Positions 35,616-46,320 of a DNA stretch of 46,399 nucleotides are shown one piece after another. The notes under the pieces are model-generated. The model had not been told where the DNA came from. It saw only the letters and a list, made by a program, of their open reading frames with translations, and did not search any database. Made by a program: the position numbers and the translations under genes. Position 1 is the stretch's first letter. The number at the start of each line of letters is the position of its first letter. Source of the stretch: Planctomycetota bacterium (GTDB taxonomy: Bacteria; Planctomycetota; Planctomycetia; Pirellulales; Lacipirellulaceae); contig JAADGV010000029.1 of the NCBI GenBank assembly GCA_013152205.1, forward strand, positions 1-46,399. The letters run 5' to 3'.

Positions 35616-36773
35616 ATGGATGAACCTATCTATCTTGACCACAACGCTACGGCTCCGATCTTGCCGGAGGTGGCAGACGCGATTCGCGAGGCTTCGCTGC
35701 GGTTTGTGGGAAATTCGGGCAGTCAGCATCAGGCGGGCCGATTGGCTCGGCGGGCACTTGAAGAGGCTCGCGAGCGGATTGGCGAGTTGCTCGGGGCACG
35801 TCTAGGCGGACAAAAGCCCGATCGGGTCTTCTTCACAAGCGGCGGTACCGAGGCGAACAATTTGGCCCTGTTCGGGCTGCTGGGCAGCGAAGCTGTAGAC
35901 GCGACTGAGGCAGGGCGATTGGTGATCTCGGCCATCGAGCACCCCAGTATTGCCGAGCCGGCACGTCGACTAGAAACGTTCGGCTGGCAGGTCGACCGGG
36001 TGGGAGTCGACCGGAATGGGGTGATTCTGCTTGACGAATTAGAGGACGTCCTTCGGCCTGAAACCTGCTTGGTGAGCCTTATGCTGGCCAACAACGAGAC
36101 CGGGGTGCTTCAGCCCATCGCCGAGGCTGCGGCCCTTTGTGCCGAGCGAGGCGTGCTTTTGCATACTGACGCGGCGCAAGTGGTTGGCAAGTTGCCGGTG
36201 GATTTCGCTGGTTGGAACTTGGCGATGTTGAGTTCTGCGGCACATAAATTTCATGGTCCCTGCGGCATCGGGGTTCTGGTCGTCCGAGACGATGTGGCGA
36301 TTCGGCCCACAACATTCGGCGGGCATCAACAGTCTGATATTCGGCCCGGAACCGAACCAATCGCGTTGGCCATCGGGATGCGTACAGCGCTGGAGTGCTG
36401 GCATCAAGAAGCCGAGTCGCGACGTAGCCGAATCGCCGAAATGCGCGATCAACTAGAAAAGGCCCTTCTTGGCGAGTTGGCCACTGCTGTGGTGATTGGC
36501 CAGGGTGCCGAGCGGTTGCCCAACACGGCGAACATTGCGTTTATTGGCTTCGATCGGCAAGCGTTGGTAATGGCGTTAGACCTGGCAGGAGTGGCTTGTT
36601 CGACCGGTTCGGCGTGTGCCAGCGGGTCGAGCGAACCGTCGCCAACCCTGGTAGCGATGGGCCTCGAAAAGGACGTAATCGGGGGGTCGATACGGCTAAG
36701 TTTGGGGGCTACGACGACAAAGGCGGATATCGAAGAATCGATCCGCCGTATCCTCCCGGTACTACATCGCTAG
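35616..36773 (+). CDS. Cysteine desulfurase family protein (NifS/IscS-like)
   Basis: The 385-residue PLP enzyme has the class V aminotransferase layout. It starts IYLDHNATAPILPEV, has FTSGGTEANNLAL for PLP phosphate contact, EHPSI, LLHTDAAQVVGK, and the PLP lysine in SSAAHKFHGPCGIG (about residue 211). The sulfur-accepting cysteine sits in ACSTGSACASGSSEPS, the short-loop form of NifS/IscS-type enzymes. It takes sulfur from cysteine for iron-sulfur clusters, thionucleosides or sulfur carriers such as the MoaD-like protein encoded here. No IscU or other partner is adjacent; it stands alone between repeat-filled gaps. Confidence 0.9.
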   Translation: MDEPIYLDHNATAPILPEVADAIREASLRFVGNSGSQHQAGRLARRALEEARERIGELLGARLGGQKPDRVFFTSGGTEANNLALFGLLGSEAVDATEAGRLVISAIEHPSIAEPARRLETFGWQVDRVGVDRNGVILLDELEDVLRPETCLVSLMLANNETGVLQPIAEAAALCAERGVLLHTDAAQVVGKLPVDFAGWNLAMLSSAAHKFHGPCGIGVLVVRDDVAIRPTTFGGHQQSDIRPGTEPIALAIGMRTALECWHQEAESRRSRIAEMRDQLEKALLGELATAVVIGQGAERLPNTANIAFIGFDRQALVMALDLAGVACSTGSACASGSSEPSPTLVAMGLEKDVIGGSIRLSLGATTTKADIEESIRRILPVLHR

Positions 36774-36775
36774 GT

Positions 36776-36966
36776 TTGAACCACAACGACACAACGGACA
36801 CGACGAAAAGGGCCTAAAACAAGGTGTTTGCCAGCTCGGGCCAAGGGGCAAAGCCTGACTACCTTGTTGATTGCATCCAATCACACGCTGGTTTTCTTTC
36901 AGAATCGCATTTCAATCTTGCTCGCCCAGCGCGTCGTTGTGCTCGTCGTGCCGTCGTGGTTCATTG
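36776..36966. repeat. ~190-bp inverted-repeat element, family C copy 2
   Basis: GAACCACAACGACACAACGG and GGACACGACGAAAAGGG on the left face GCGTCGTTGTGCTCGTCGTG and CCGTCGTGGTTCATTG on the right. The arm design is the same as at 18276-18482 with different interior. It takes up half of the 402-base gap before dnaA; the remainder shows a TAAACT near 37063 but no clear promoter. Confidence 0.7.
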
Positions 36967-37175
36967 AACTTAGCGCTGAAGTACTAGTATGCAAGCATTT
37001 GCGGCATCCGGGAAACCGCTGAAAAATCGGCTTAGCTCCTCCCGATTTCGAGGCAAATCGGGTAAACTTAGGGTTTGGTTTTCAGGCCGAATTGTTCGGC
37101 GAGGCCACGGCTTCTTTCTAGCCCTCAGATTCACTCACCTTCTCTCAAAACACACTCGCAAGTTCGGACGGAACC

Positions 37176-38231
37176 ATGTTGGTCAACGGGGTGACGCGAA
37201 TCGATTTACCAAGCTACCAAGGAGGCCCAGCGCTGGGACCCGAGGCAGGCTGTGGGATCGCGCTGCCTTGCTTTGTCGCGGGGCCAGAAAATCGGTTGGC
37301 TGTTCCCGTCTTGCAACGATTGCTGTCTGACGAAGCACGCGGTGAAGCGGCTCAAACCTTCAACCCGTTGGTTTTGATAGGCCCCACCGGAAGCGGCAAA
37401 TCTCATCTTGCCCGCGGCATTTTTCGGCGCCTGCACGATTTGCATGGCAGCGAGTCGGGCGAGTATTTTACTGCTATCGATTTTGCGCGGGAAGTACGTG
37501 CCGCTCATGCTGAAGGCGCGTTGGAAAATTTTCGCGATCGGCTGGCAAGTTTGTCGCTACTGGTTATCGAAGATTTACAACGTCTGCCAGAGCGCGTTTT
37601 TATCCAGCGTGAATTACGCGACACCCTCGATACGTTGATCGACGCCGGGTGTACTGTTGTGTTAACGGCTCAAGGCTCGCCGGCTGCAATGGCGCCGTTG
37701 GAAGCGGGCTTACGCGACCGTATAGCAAGTGGGTTGACCATTCGGTTGAGTACGCCTGGGACCGAAGCTCGACACGAAATTTTGCAATTGGCGGCTGAGG
37801 ATCGCAATCTTTCGATCAGCCCGAAACAATTGCAAAGTTTGGTTCAGCGGATCGAAGGCCCCGCTTCGCAGTTGCTTCGGGCATTGTCGGAATGGGAACT
37901 TTCAGGCTCCACCGATGACGAGACGGCTACTTTTCGCGAACCGGTGAAATTGAAACAGATTATCGCGATTGTGGCGCGATATTTTTCGTTGACCCAAGCG
38001 GCTTTGAGAAGCTCTGCCCGCCGAAAATCGTTGGTCCATGCCCGTGGCATCGCGATTTATCTGGCCCGCAGGCTAACTGACCTAAGCTACGCCCAAATCG
38101 GCCAAGGGTTGGGCCACCGCGATCATACCACCATCATGCACGCTCAGCGAAACATGCAACGTCTGCTGGCCAACGACGCTGCTACCCAACAAGCCGTTGA
38201 TGAATTGCAACGAATTTTGACAGCCGTTTAA
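37176..38231 (+). CDS. dnaA: Chromosomal replication initiator DnaA, N-terminally short
   Basis: The 351-residue protein consists of DnaA domains III and IV only. It opens domain III with FVAGPENRLAV, then Walker A GPTGSGKSH (about 69-77), Walker B LLVIEDLQRL, and ends with the DnaA-box-binding helix-turn-helix YAQIGQGLGHRDHTTIMHAQ. Typical DnaA is about 450 residues, with an N-terminal domain I that loads the helicase and a linker; here only about 30 residues precede domain III, and no upstream start was found in frame. Its place before dnaN and gyrB supports true DnaA rather than an Hda/DnaA-paralogue, which would lack domain IV. Confidence 0.87.
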   Translation: MLVNGVTRIDLPSYQGGPALGPEAGCGIALPCFVAGPENRLAVPVLQRLLSDEARGEAAQTFNPLVLIGPTGSGKSHLARGIFRRLHDLHGSESGEYFTAIDFAREVRAAHAEGALENFRDRLASLSLLVIEDLQRLPERVFIQRELRDTLDTLIDAGCTVVLTAQGSPAAMAPLEAGLRDRIASGLTIRLSTPGTEARHEILQLAAEDRNLSISPKQLQSLVQRIEGPASQLLRALSEWELSGSTDDETATFREPVKLKQIIAIVARYFSLTQAALRSSARRKSLVHARGIAIYLARRLTDLSYAQIGQGLGHRDHTTIMHAQRNMQRLLANDAATQQAVDELQRILTAV

Positions 38232-38277
38232 CACTCACTGGTTACAAACTTAAACTGAAAACAAGAACAGAATTTCG

Positions 38278-38499
38278 CCACAGAGTCGCAGGGAACCCAG
38301 CGCGGCAGGGCCGCAACCAAAGTAGGTAGAGATATCTCGCAAAGGCGCTAAGGCGCAAAAGAAACACAAAAAAGGATTGTCTCGCAGAGACGCTGAGACC
38401 GCAGAGAAAATTGGAATACTGTCGCTCTTCTGTCTTTGTGTGAGTCTAAATTTCAGGTCCAACCATCCAATAACTTTTGCTCGTTACGTAAATCTGAAT
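38278..38499. repeat. ~220-bp dispersed element (family B), copy between dnaA and dnaN
   Basis: Opposite in orientation to 10227-10447 and alignable along its length, from CCCAGCGCGGCAGGGCCGCA at one end to GGTCCAACCATCC...GTAAATCTGAAT at the other. The core reads TCTCGCAAAGGCGCTAAGGC. Confidence 0.8.
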
Positions 38500-38950
38500 C
38501 GTTAGGAACACAAAGTATTTTGAGTTGAAAGAACGCCGAATCCTCTCCCTACTTCAAATTGGAAGGGACGGTTGTGTCGTCCGTGACTCGGTGGTTATTT
38601 TTTTACACTTTTTGATTTACAGATTGAATCTCAATGTTCATCGACCCTACCCAAGCATCACCGACCCGACAACTAACGATCTGGAAAAACTGTTGGCAAG
38701 ATGTCCGTTGCCGACTGCGATTGGGCCAGAACAATTGCCGGACGGCCAACCACCAAATAAACCTTGATTCCTTCGACAATGGCTCGACAGGTTACCGACC
38801 GTGTACCAACGATTTATCCCCCTCGCGTGCGTGTTGCCAAGCAAGGTCTCAATAACAACTTAACTGCCCTAGCAACGAGGTTATCGACATTTGAACCTCG
38901 CTCTTTACTACTGCTACTAATTAAAACTTTATATTAGAAAAACAAATCCC

Positions 38951-38956
38951 AGGAGG
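38951..38956 (+). promoter_or_regulatory. Strong ribosome binding site deciding a TTG start for dnaN
   Basis: AGGAGG with 6 bases to the TTG at 38963. The first ATG in frame (39047-39050 region) has no comparable site. Confidence 0.7.
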
Positions 38957-38962
38957 TGTGTC

Positions 38963-40162
38963 TTGTCTACAGCACTAGAAAATCAAACTGCCGCGGAGTC
39001 TTCTAGCAACGACGCCTCTGAATCCCGAGGAAAGGCTGGCCCTGCTATGAAAATCTCTTGTGATCGTGAACAGTTGATGCAGGCGTTTCAGACGGTGGCG
39101 TCGGTAGCCCCGTCGCGAAGTCCGAAACCGATTTTGCAAAACGTAAAGCTGGAAGTTACCGAGCAAGGAGTGACCATCTCGGCGACCGACCTGGAGGTGG
39201 GGATTCGCCATCAGGTGACTGGAGTGGATGTGCAGACGCCTGGGGTGGCGCTGCTCTCAGTTGCCCGATTTGGGCCTATTTTGCGGGAAAGTAGCGACGA
39301 AACGCTGCATATCGAGTCGGACGGACAGAGCACCACCATTCGGGGTGAGCGGAGCCAATTTCGTCTTCAGGCAGAGGATTCGGCTGAGTTCCCGACGGTA
39401 ACTGGATTCAACGAATCGAGCTACCTCGAAGTGCCAGCCCGCCTGTTGCGAGAGCTGATTCACCGCACGGTGTTTGCCACCGATAACGAGAGCAGCCGTT
39501 ATGCTTTGGGGGGCGTGAAGCTGGAATTTGACGAGGGAAAGATGATTGCGATCGGTACCGATGGGCGCCGGTTGGCCAAGATGGAAGGCCCGATCAGCAC
39601 AACGGGCGAGGGAGTCGATGGGAGCCAAATGACGATCGTTCCCACGCGTGCAATGCAGTTGATCGAACGGGCCATCGACCCGTGCGACGCGGAAGTGAAA
39701 ATCGCTGTGAAGGGCAACGAGTTTTTGGTGCATAGCGCCCGAGCAACGATTTCTGCCCGGTTGCTCGAAGGTCGTTTTCCTGATTGGCGGAAGGTGTTTC
39801 CCGAGTCGAGTGGGGGACTGAGCCTAGACCTTGCCGTAGGAGCCACGCACGCAGCCGTGCGTCAGGCAGCCATTGTCACGAGCGAAGAAAGTCGCGGCAT
39901 CGATTTTACCTTCGCCGATGGCATGTTGGTGTTGTCGAGCAAAGCGGCAGATGTGGGCCAAGCGAGGGTGGAATTGCCGATTGGCTACGATGGCGAAGAG
40001 CTGACGGTGACGCTTGATCCGCGATTTGTGATGGAGTTTTTGAAGGTGCTTGATGCAGATAAAACCTTTCATGTGGAAGTGCAAAATGCAGAGAGTGCCG
40101 CCGTATGTAGCACGGACGATGGCTATGGCTATGTGATTATGCCGTTGGCGCGTGACCGATGA
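38963..40162 (+). CDS. dnaN: DNA polymerase III sliding clamp, beta subunit
   Basis: The 399-residue protein forms the ring that tethers DNA polymerase III. The family sequence begins MKISCDREQLMQAFQTV and continues through KPILQNVKLEV, ATDLEVGIRH, FVMEFLKVLDADKTFHVEVQ to the C-terminal YVIMPL that ends clamp proteins. With the TTG start the protein carries an extra 28-residue Ser/Ala/Glu-rich tail before the usual N-terminus; the AGGAGG site supports this start. It follows dnaA and overlaps dciA by 4 bases (ATGA). Confidence 0.93.
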   Translation: MSTALENQTAAESSSNDASESRGKAGPAMKISCDREQLMQAFQTVASVAPSRSPKPILQNVKLEVTEQGVTISATDLEVGIRHQVTGVDVQTPGVALLSVARFGPILRESSDETLHIESDGQSTTIRGERSQFRLQAEDSAEFPTVTGFNESSYLEVPARLLRELIHRTVFATDNESSRYALGGVKLEFDEGKMIAIGTDGRRLAKMEGPISTTGEGVDGSQMTIVPTRAMQLIERAIDPCDAEVKIAVKGNEFLVHSARATISARLLEGRFPDWRKVFPESSGGLSLDLAVGATHAAVRQAAIVTSEESRGIDFTFADGMLVLSSKAADVGQARVELPIGYDGEELTVTLDPRFVMEFLKVLDADKTFHVEVQNAESAAVCSTDDGYGYVIMPLARDR

Positions 40163-40542
40163 AGTCGCGAAAAGACGATCCGGCGAACGAGCAGTTTGGC
40201 GACTTAGAGCGTCGTCGGACGTCGCATCGCAAATGGTTTTACGCAAAGCGTCCCAAGCCGATTGGCAATGTGTTGGCCCAATTGGTGCAGCGTCGCGGGT
40301 ATGCCCAAGTGCGTGTCGCAGGCGAGCGAGACGAAGCTTGGCAAGCAGCTGTTGGCGAAGAGTGGGCAACCATGACCCAAATCGGCGGAATTCGTCGTGG
40401 CGTGATGGAAGTGACGGTGGCCAATTCGCTACTGATGCAGGAACTAACATTTTGCAAAGAAAAGTTGCTAGCCGATTTGCAGCAAGCGCTGCCCGAGGCT
40501 GGTATTAAACAATTACGATTTCGCGTAGGACAAATTTCCTAG
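40159..40542 (+). CDS. DciA/DUF721 family protein
   Basis: The 127-residue protein has the DUF721 pattern: PIGNVLAQLVQRRGYA near residue 33, WQAAVGEEWATMTQIGGIRRGVMEVTVANSLLMQEL with the GxL-type strand, and a C-terminal LRFRVGQIS. DciA proteins interact with and help load the replicative helicase DnaB in bacteria lacking DnaC. The start overlaps the dnaN stop (ATGA), a sign of coupled translation. It takes the place where recF often sits between dnaN and gyrB. Confidence 0.82.
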   Translation: MKSRKDDPANEQFGDLERRRTSHRKWFYAKRPKPIGNVLAQLVQRRGYAQVRVAGERDEAWQAAVGEEWATMTQIGGIRRGVMEVTVANSLLMQELTFCKEKLLADLQQALPEAGIKQLRFRVGQIS

Positions 40543-40621
40543 AGAAACAACCGCCTGGAAAAAACGCGTATTTTGCGACGTTTTTTGATTCTCCCACAGC
40601 GGATAGATGTCACATATTTGA

Positions 40622-43141
<2,520 letters not shown>

Positions 43142-43169
43142 TTTATGGTGCGTGTTCTGAGATTTACGG

Positions 43170-43175
43170 TATAAT
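43170..43175 (+). promoter_or_regulatory. Consensus -10 box 7 bases before the antitoxin ATG
   Basis: TATAAT, then GAGACAC, then ATG at 43183; no ribosome binding site between. Its presence suggests the toxin-antitoxin genes have their own promoter although they begin only 41 bases after gyrB. Confidence 0.4.
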
Positions 43176-43182
43176 GAGACAC

Positions 43183-43446
43183 ATGACGCCTAAACTCACA
43201 GACGAAATGCGCCAAGCTCTGGTTGCCCAGCCAGAAGGACCTATTCCTGTAAAGGACGACAGGACCCAGCAAGTCTATGTCCTGATGCCTCGTGAGCAGT
43301 ATGCACACTTGCACGAAGATTATGTCCGGCGTGAATTGCAGGTTGCATTCGATCAAGCGGATCGGGGCGAGTTGAGTAATCTCAATATGGATGAGATTCT
43401 TGCCGAGGCCCATCGCCGCTATCAGGCTCGAACGGAAAGCGAGTAG
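43183..43446 (+). CDS. Putative type II antitoxin
   Basis: The 87-residue protein (MTPKLTDEMRQAL...) has the make-up of short antitoxins: VKDDRTQQVYVLMPREQYAHL in the middle, then an acidic helical C-terminus (LSNLNMDEILAEAHRRYQAR) that would wrap the toxin. I do not recognise a precise DNA-binding family. It is called from its place directly before a ParE-type toxin whose GTG overlaps its stop by one base. In-frame ATG 43174 is an alternative start, but it overlaps the TATAAT box. Confidence 0.7.
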   Translation: MTPKLTDEMRQALVAQPEGPIPVKDDRTQQVYVLMPREQYAHLHEDYVRRELQVAFDQADRGELSNLNMDEILAEAHRRYQARTESE

Positions 43447-43745
43447 TGGTTCGAGTACTCAAAACGCCGGCATCGGAACTCGACATTTACAGGATTTGGG
43501 ATTACATCGCGGCGGACAATCTTGCAGCGGCAGATAGGTTATTGTACCGTTTTGAGAAGCTGTTTGTTCTTTTGTCTAAAAATCCTGAAATGGGTGAGAG
43601 GCAAGACCAGCATCGCACCGGCCTTCGTTCGTTCACTGAAGGTTCGTATGTTGTCTACTACGAGTCCGATGAGACTGGCATCATCGTCTATAGAATACTT
43701 CACTCCGCGCGGCGCGTGGAAGGCTTACTTGGCCAAGATGAGTGA
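43446..43745 (+). CDS. RelE/ParE-superfamily toxin
   Basis: The 99-residue protein fits the ParE branch: an N-terminal VLKTPASELDIYRIWDYIA, a middle FVLLSKNPEMGERQD, the PELRP-like region RTGLRSFTEGSYVVYYE, and a C-terminal VYRILHSARRVEGLL, where ILHSAR-R is the most typical stretch. ParE toxins poison DNA gyrase, RelE-type ones cut mRNA; which applies here is not known. It is notable that the pair sits right after gyrB. The start is GTG. Confidence 0.85.
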   Translation: MVRVLKTPASELDIYRIWDYIAADNLAAADRLLYRFEKLFVLLSKNPEMGERQDQHRTGLRSFTEGSYVVYYESDETGIIVYRILHSARRVEGLLGQDE

Positions 43746-43748
43746 CTG

Positions 43749-44666
43749 ATGACATCGAATAGGAATAGACGCAAAGAAGATGACAAGCATTTTGAAGTGA
43801 GTACCGCATGTGATTTTCTCACGGCGACAAAGCTTCTAGATGCCAAGATCAAGACGCTTGCGGAGTTTGTGGGTAGTGAGCGAGAACCCACAACCAATAT
43901 GCTCTACGACAAAATTTTTCCAGACGTGGTGGCGGTTTCTTCCGCAAAAAATATTGGGATAGAGCTTACCGCGTATTCAAATGTTGACCACAAAAACGGG
44001 AAAGAAGACGAGAATGCGCTATGGAAAAGTCAGCTACAAGTACATGAGTACGTTATAGATTGGAATTTGTCACACTGTTTTTTAAGGGGGTTTCACATTT
44101 TTTGGGGGCCAAATACGAGAGATGTTCTAAGTACGAATATAACGTCGGACTTTGCAGAAGAACTTTTGGATTTTGCGCGGGCTGAAGACAAAAAATTTGC
44201 ATTCAAAATCGGAGATGAGCGAAAATACCCGGAGTACAGGGCGTCACCGGATTCGAATCCGTTTACAGCTTGGAAGTTACTAAAGAGATACGCAAAATCC
44301 GTCACAATACGTCGGCCAGAGGGTTGGCAGCAAAACCCAGTATGCGTTTATGCCAATTATGTAACCAGCTCCGGTACGTCGGTCGATAGTCTAGGCAAGA
44401 AAGTAGAAGAGAAAATCAAGAAGTTTAAAAATAAAGAAGCCTACAAGAAAAACATTGACGAATTTTGGCTGTTAATTCATGCCACTCGAAACCCATCGGG
44501 GAGCGCAATCGCACCACTCTCCGAATTCGAGACAAATCGGCTATTAAATTCGAGTGTTGCGAAGCAAGCACAACAGTCTGGTTTTTCACGAGTCGTACTT
44601 TGGGACGGAATCGATGGTGGTTATGTCGATCTAAAAACGGGCGAGAATTGCCCAGTACAGGTATGA
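43749..44666 (+). CDS. Unrecognised protein, possibly of PD-(D/E)xK nuclease type
   Basis: I do not recognise a family for this 305-residue protein. It has no signal peptide or membrane segment. The segment FPDVVAVSSAKNIGIELTAY (about 57-76) resembles the core of PD-(D/E)xK nucleases, with Asp before a hairpin and Glu at the end of the next strand, but the usual lysine two residues on is absent (E-L-T). This is a weak inference. The DNA is visibly AT-richer than its neighbours (AAAAATATTGG, AAATTTGCATTC), suggesting recent acquisition. It begins 3 bases after the toxin stop and its own stop overlaps the next ATG by 4 bases. Confidence 0.7.
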   Translation: MTSNRNRRKEDDKHFEVSTACDFLTATKLLDAKIKTLAEFVGSEREPTTNMLYDKIFPDVVAVSSAKNIGIELTAYSNVDHKNGKEDENALWKSQLQVHEYVIDWNLSHCFLRGFHIFWGPNTRDVLSTNITSDFAEELLDFARAEDKKFAFKIGDERKYPEYRASPDSNPFTAWKLLKRYAKSVTIRRPEGWQQNPVCVYANYVTSSGTSVDSLGKKVEEKIKKFKNKEAYKKNIDEFWLLIHATRNPSGSAIAPLSEFETNRLLNSSVAKQAQQSGFSRVVLWDGIDGGYVDLKTGENCPVQV

Positions 44667-45913
44667 GCAATCATTGCGACGTAGCAATCATCGGCGCTGG
44701 ACCTGCCGGCTTCCTCGCCGCGACGCGGGCCGCGCAGCGTGGGTTGCAAACGCTGCTTCTTGAAAAAAACCGCAAGCCTGCTGTTAAAATTCTTATGTCA
44801 GGTGGCACGCGGTGTAATCTCACCCAGGCGACCGATCGGCGGGGTATCGTCGAGGCGTTTGGGCGGCAAGGTAAGTTTTTGCATTCGGCGCTGGCAGCGC
44901 TTGGGCCGGATGAGTTGGTTGCTCTGTTCGAGGCTGAGGGAGTTCCGACTAAAGTCGAACCTACTGGAAAAGTGTTTCCTGTCAGCGATCGAGCGGTGGA
45001 CGTCGCGGCAGCCCTGCGGCGAATGCTTGAACGTAGCGGTGCGGTGCTGCGGCTTGAGTCGGCAGTCACCAAGATCGACCGCGACGATCAGCAGTTTGTT
45101 ATTCACACCCACCAAGGTGAAATTCAGGCGGATAGTGTGATTCTTACAACCGGTGGGCAATCGTATCCCGATTGCGGTACGACGGGCGACGGTTATGCCT
45201 GGGCGAAACAGTTTGGGCATAAAATTATCCCGCCGCGACCGGCCCTCGTGCCGTTGTCGTCGGACGAGCGTTGGGTGCAAGAGCTTAGTGGGGTGACGCT
45301 GCCCGACGTCGAGGTGCGAATTGTTGATGGCGAGCGTGCCAACGAAAAACCTTTAGCTGTCCGGCGGGGTTCGTTTTTGTTTACCCACTTTGGCCTGTCG
45401 GGCCCGGCTGTGATGGATGTGAGCCGAGCGATAACCGCGCGGCCCGGGGCGACAAGCTGGCAAGCAGTCTGCGACTTTTTGCCGGCGATTGGCGAAGAAA
45501 AATTTCTCGCCCTGTTGGCAGCAGCAAAAAAGCCGACGGTTGGGGCCCTCGTTGGCGAGTGGTTGCCTCGCCGATTGGTCGAGGCCCTGTTTAGCCAGGC
45601 GGGTTTACCAACCGACCAGCGTTTGGCAGAGCTCTCGAAACGCGCACGGACAAAGTTGTTCGGGGCATTAAAACGAATGCCGATCGCGATTCGGGGCTCG
45701 CAAGGGTTCAAAAAGGCGGAGGTGACCGCTGGCGGAGTCGATCTTCGCGAGGTCGATTCGCGCACGATGCAGAGCAAGCTCTGTCCAAATCTGTACTTCG
45801 CAGGCGAAATACTAGACCTAGACGGCCCGATCGGCGGCTACAATTTTCAAGCAGCGTTTAGCACCGGATGGTTGGCGGGCGAAATGATAGGGGTTGGGGG
45901 AAATGACCAATGA
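44663..45913 (+). CDS. NAD(P)/FAD-dependent oxidoreductase, HI0933/BaiN family
   Basis: The 416-residue flavoprotein begins CDVAIIGAGPAGFLAATRAA, the FAD-binding Rossmann loop, followed by LLEKNRKPAVKILMSGGTRCNLT, a hallmark of the HI0933/YhiN/BaiN family. The segment ILTTGGQSYPDCGTTGDGY and the C-terminal AGEILDLDGPIGGYNFQAAFSTG complete the family pattern. The physiological substrate of most members is unknown. I chose ATG 44663, which overlaps the previous stop (ATGA) and places the FAD motif at the N-terminus; a longer frame to 44465 reads through the upstream gene. Confidence 0.9.
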   Translation: MSNHCDVAIIGAGPAGFLAATRAAQRGLQTLLLEKNRKPAVKILMSGGTRCNLTQATDRRGIVEAFGRQGKFLHSALAALGPDELVALFEAEGVPTKVEPTGKVFPVSDRAVDVAAALRRMLERSGAVLRLESAVTKIDRDDQQFVIHTHQGEIQADSVILTTGGQSYPDCGTTGDGYAWAKQFGHKIIPPRPALVPLSSDERWVQELSGVTLPDVEVRIVDGERANEKPLAVRRGSFLFTHFGLSGPAVMDVSRAITARPGATSWQAVCDFLPAIGEEKFLALLAAAKKPTVGALVGEWLPRRLVEALFSQAGLPTDQRLAELSKRARTKLFGALKRMPIAIRGSQGFKKAEVTAGGVDLREVDSRTMQSKLCPNLYFAGEILDLDGPIGGYNFQAAFSTGWLAGEMIGVGGNDQ

Positions 45914-46320
45914 AAGGGTGCCGCCCAGATTTGGGCAAAATACACACTGAGCCGCTTTGGTGTTTCACACCTGTGCGTCGTAGCTTCATCCCGTTTCTAG
46001 CGACGGTTGTGCACCCCTCTGCACGATAACGGCATGCTGCAGGGGGCAGGAGTAGCCGCAACGCGAGAAGATCGCGGTCACGAGCACGGACCCGCCCGTG
46101 GAGACACATTCAAAACGGCTGCCATCCGCTTAGGAGTTCCTGACCTGCTTTTATAGGAAATGCTCTAATGATACCGCTTCTGCCAGAACCCAATCGCTTT
46201 GGTCGTGTGCTATCGCTCGCGGAACAAGTCGGCTAGGATGGCTACACACTTGTGGCGGAGCAGCCTGGAACTTTGTGTTCTCGGCATCGCCGCAAAAACA
46301 CTTTTTTGGGAAATGAACAA
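45914..46320. other. 407-base leader/gap before the cold-shock gene
   Basis: No gene is supported. Small hairpins are visible: GCCCAGATTTGGGC (about 45926), GGTGT-TTC-ACACC (about 45959), and a larger one with CCCCTCTGCA facing TGCAGGGGG (about 46014-46047). The gap is long enough for a structured leader of the cold-shock mRNA, which is common in the family, but no known motif was identified. Confidence 0.35.

Larger units (their letters stand above)
38232..38962. other. dnaA-dnaN gap, candidate origin region
   Basis: This 731-base gap has the position of oriC in many bacteria. It holds AT-rich runs (38590-38640, 38905-38945) and one near-DnaA box TTATCGACA (38881-38889), but no cluster of perfect TTATCCACA boxes. 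Part of it (38278-38499) is a dispersed repeat. Two short open frames (38525-38767, 38634-38855) have no supporting features. Confidence 0.35.

Noticed and set aside
38525..38855. Two short plus-strand frames between dnaA and dnaN
   Set aside because: No ribosome binding sites, domains or sensible composition; they overlap one another in different phases.
44465..44662. Upstream extension of the flavoprotein gene
   Set aside because: It reads the preceding gene in another phase; the FAD motif fits a start at 44663.
46070..46180. Possible small RNA before the cold-shock gene
   Set aside because: Some hairpins are present but no known RNA family, promoter and terminator set could be recognised.
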